This document shows, in pieces, positions 5,071 through 5,085 of a stretch of DNA of 5,085 nucleotides; position 1 is the stretch's first letter, and each line of letters begins with the position of its first letter. Origin of the DNA: GCA-2746795 sp046496595 (GTDB lineage Bacteria > Chloroflexota > Anaerolineae > Promineifilales > Promineifilaceae); NCBI GenBank assembly GCA_046496595.1, contig JAWOGU010000497.1:1-5085 (forward strand). Direction: 5' to 3'. A program made the position numbers and the translations under genes. A model generated the notes under the pieces. That model was not told the origin of the DNA. It saw only the letters and a program-made list of their open reading frames with translations, and did not search any database.

Positions 5071-5085
5071 GGGCGGTTCGCGAAC
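5067..5085. repeat. Left half of a palindromic repeat cut by the window edge
   Basis: GTAGGGGCGGTT followed by CGCGAAC begins on the stop codon of the radical SAM gene. Its last ten bases, GTTCGCGAAC (5076-5085), are a perfect palindrome, and the window stops there. If the sequence continues with CGCCCC it forms a hairpin with a stem of about 12 bp, acting as a dispersed repeat and possibly as the 3' end of the operon transcript. The missing half is inferred from recall of similar intergenic repeats, not seen. Confidence 0.5.

Overview
The window looks like a piece of a GC-rich bacterial chromosome, most plausibly Chloroflexota (Anaerolineae-like). The lineage is inferred from a combination of weak signs: a tripartite DHH-CBS-tRNA nucleotidyltransferase, an SPL-family radical SAM gene, GAAC/GTTC-type LexA-like operator sites, a -10 box placed for leaderless translation, and intergenic spacers full of hairpin repeats. 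None of these is decisive alone, and no rRNA, tRNA, CRISPR array or transposase is visible.

Layout. Positions 1-1021 are a minus-strand operon. It holds a four-helix membrane protein with a long Pro/Ala/Gln-rich tail (1021-173) and, 30 bp downstream, the first 47 codons of an acidic unknown protein (142-1) that runs off the left edge. The operon has a near-consensus sigma-70 promoter (TTGACA, 17 bp, TATAAA; 1160-1132). Two abutting 16-bp near-palindromes of the form TAGAACA-NN-TGTTCTA (1120-1151) cover its -10 box and most of its spacer, as expected of an SOS/LexA-type or phage-type repressor target.

Positions 1161-1537 hold no credible gene. The first ~65 bp look plain. From about 1268 to 1512 the spacer is a dense patch of inverted repeats: a CTTGTCGAA/TTCGACAAG hairpin, a GCAGAT-AA-ATCTGC hairpin, a 19-bp perfect inverted repeat whose arms are themselves hairpins, and GCGGTT-TT-AACCGC. 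A perfect TATAAT at 1538-1543 then sits so that transcription should begin at or next to the ATG at 1550.

Positions 1550-5070 are a plus-strand gene pair. The first gene encodes an 884-residue DHH/DHHA1 - CBS pair - class II nucleotidyltransferase protein of the A-adding/CCA-adding tRNA family. The second overlaps it by 17 bp and encodes an SPL-family (SplB-like, COG1533) radical SAM protein. Its frame is broken by one apparent extra base in a run of seven C at 4662-4668; removing one C restores a continuous 293-residue protein. The window ends at the centre of a second palindromic repeat whose left arm begins at this gene's stop codon.

How the parts work together: the nucleotidyltransferase is a tRNA 3'-end maturation or repair housekeeping gene, and the radical SAM gene is probably co-transcribed and translationally coupled to it, with unknown substrate. 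The divergent minus-strand operon appears to be regulated separately, possibly by DNA damage. The most notable items are its double operator, the frameshift, the composite repeat, and the over-representation of the palindrome ACGGCCGT across both plus-strand genes.
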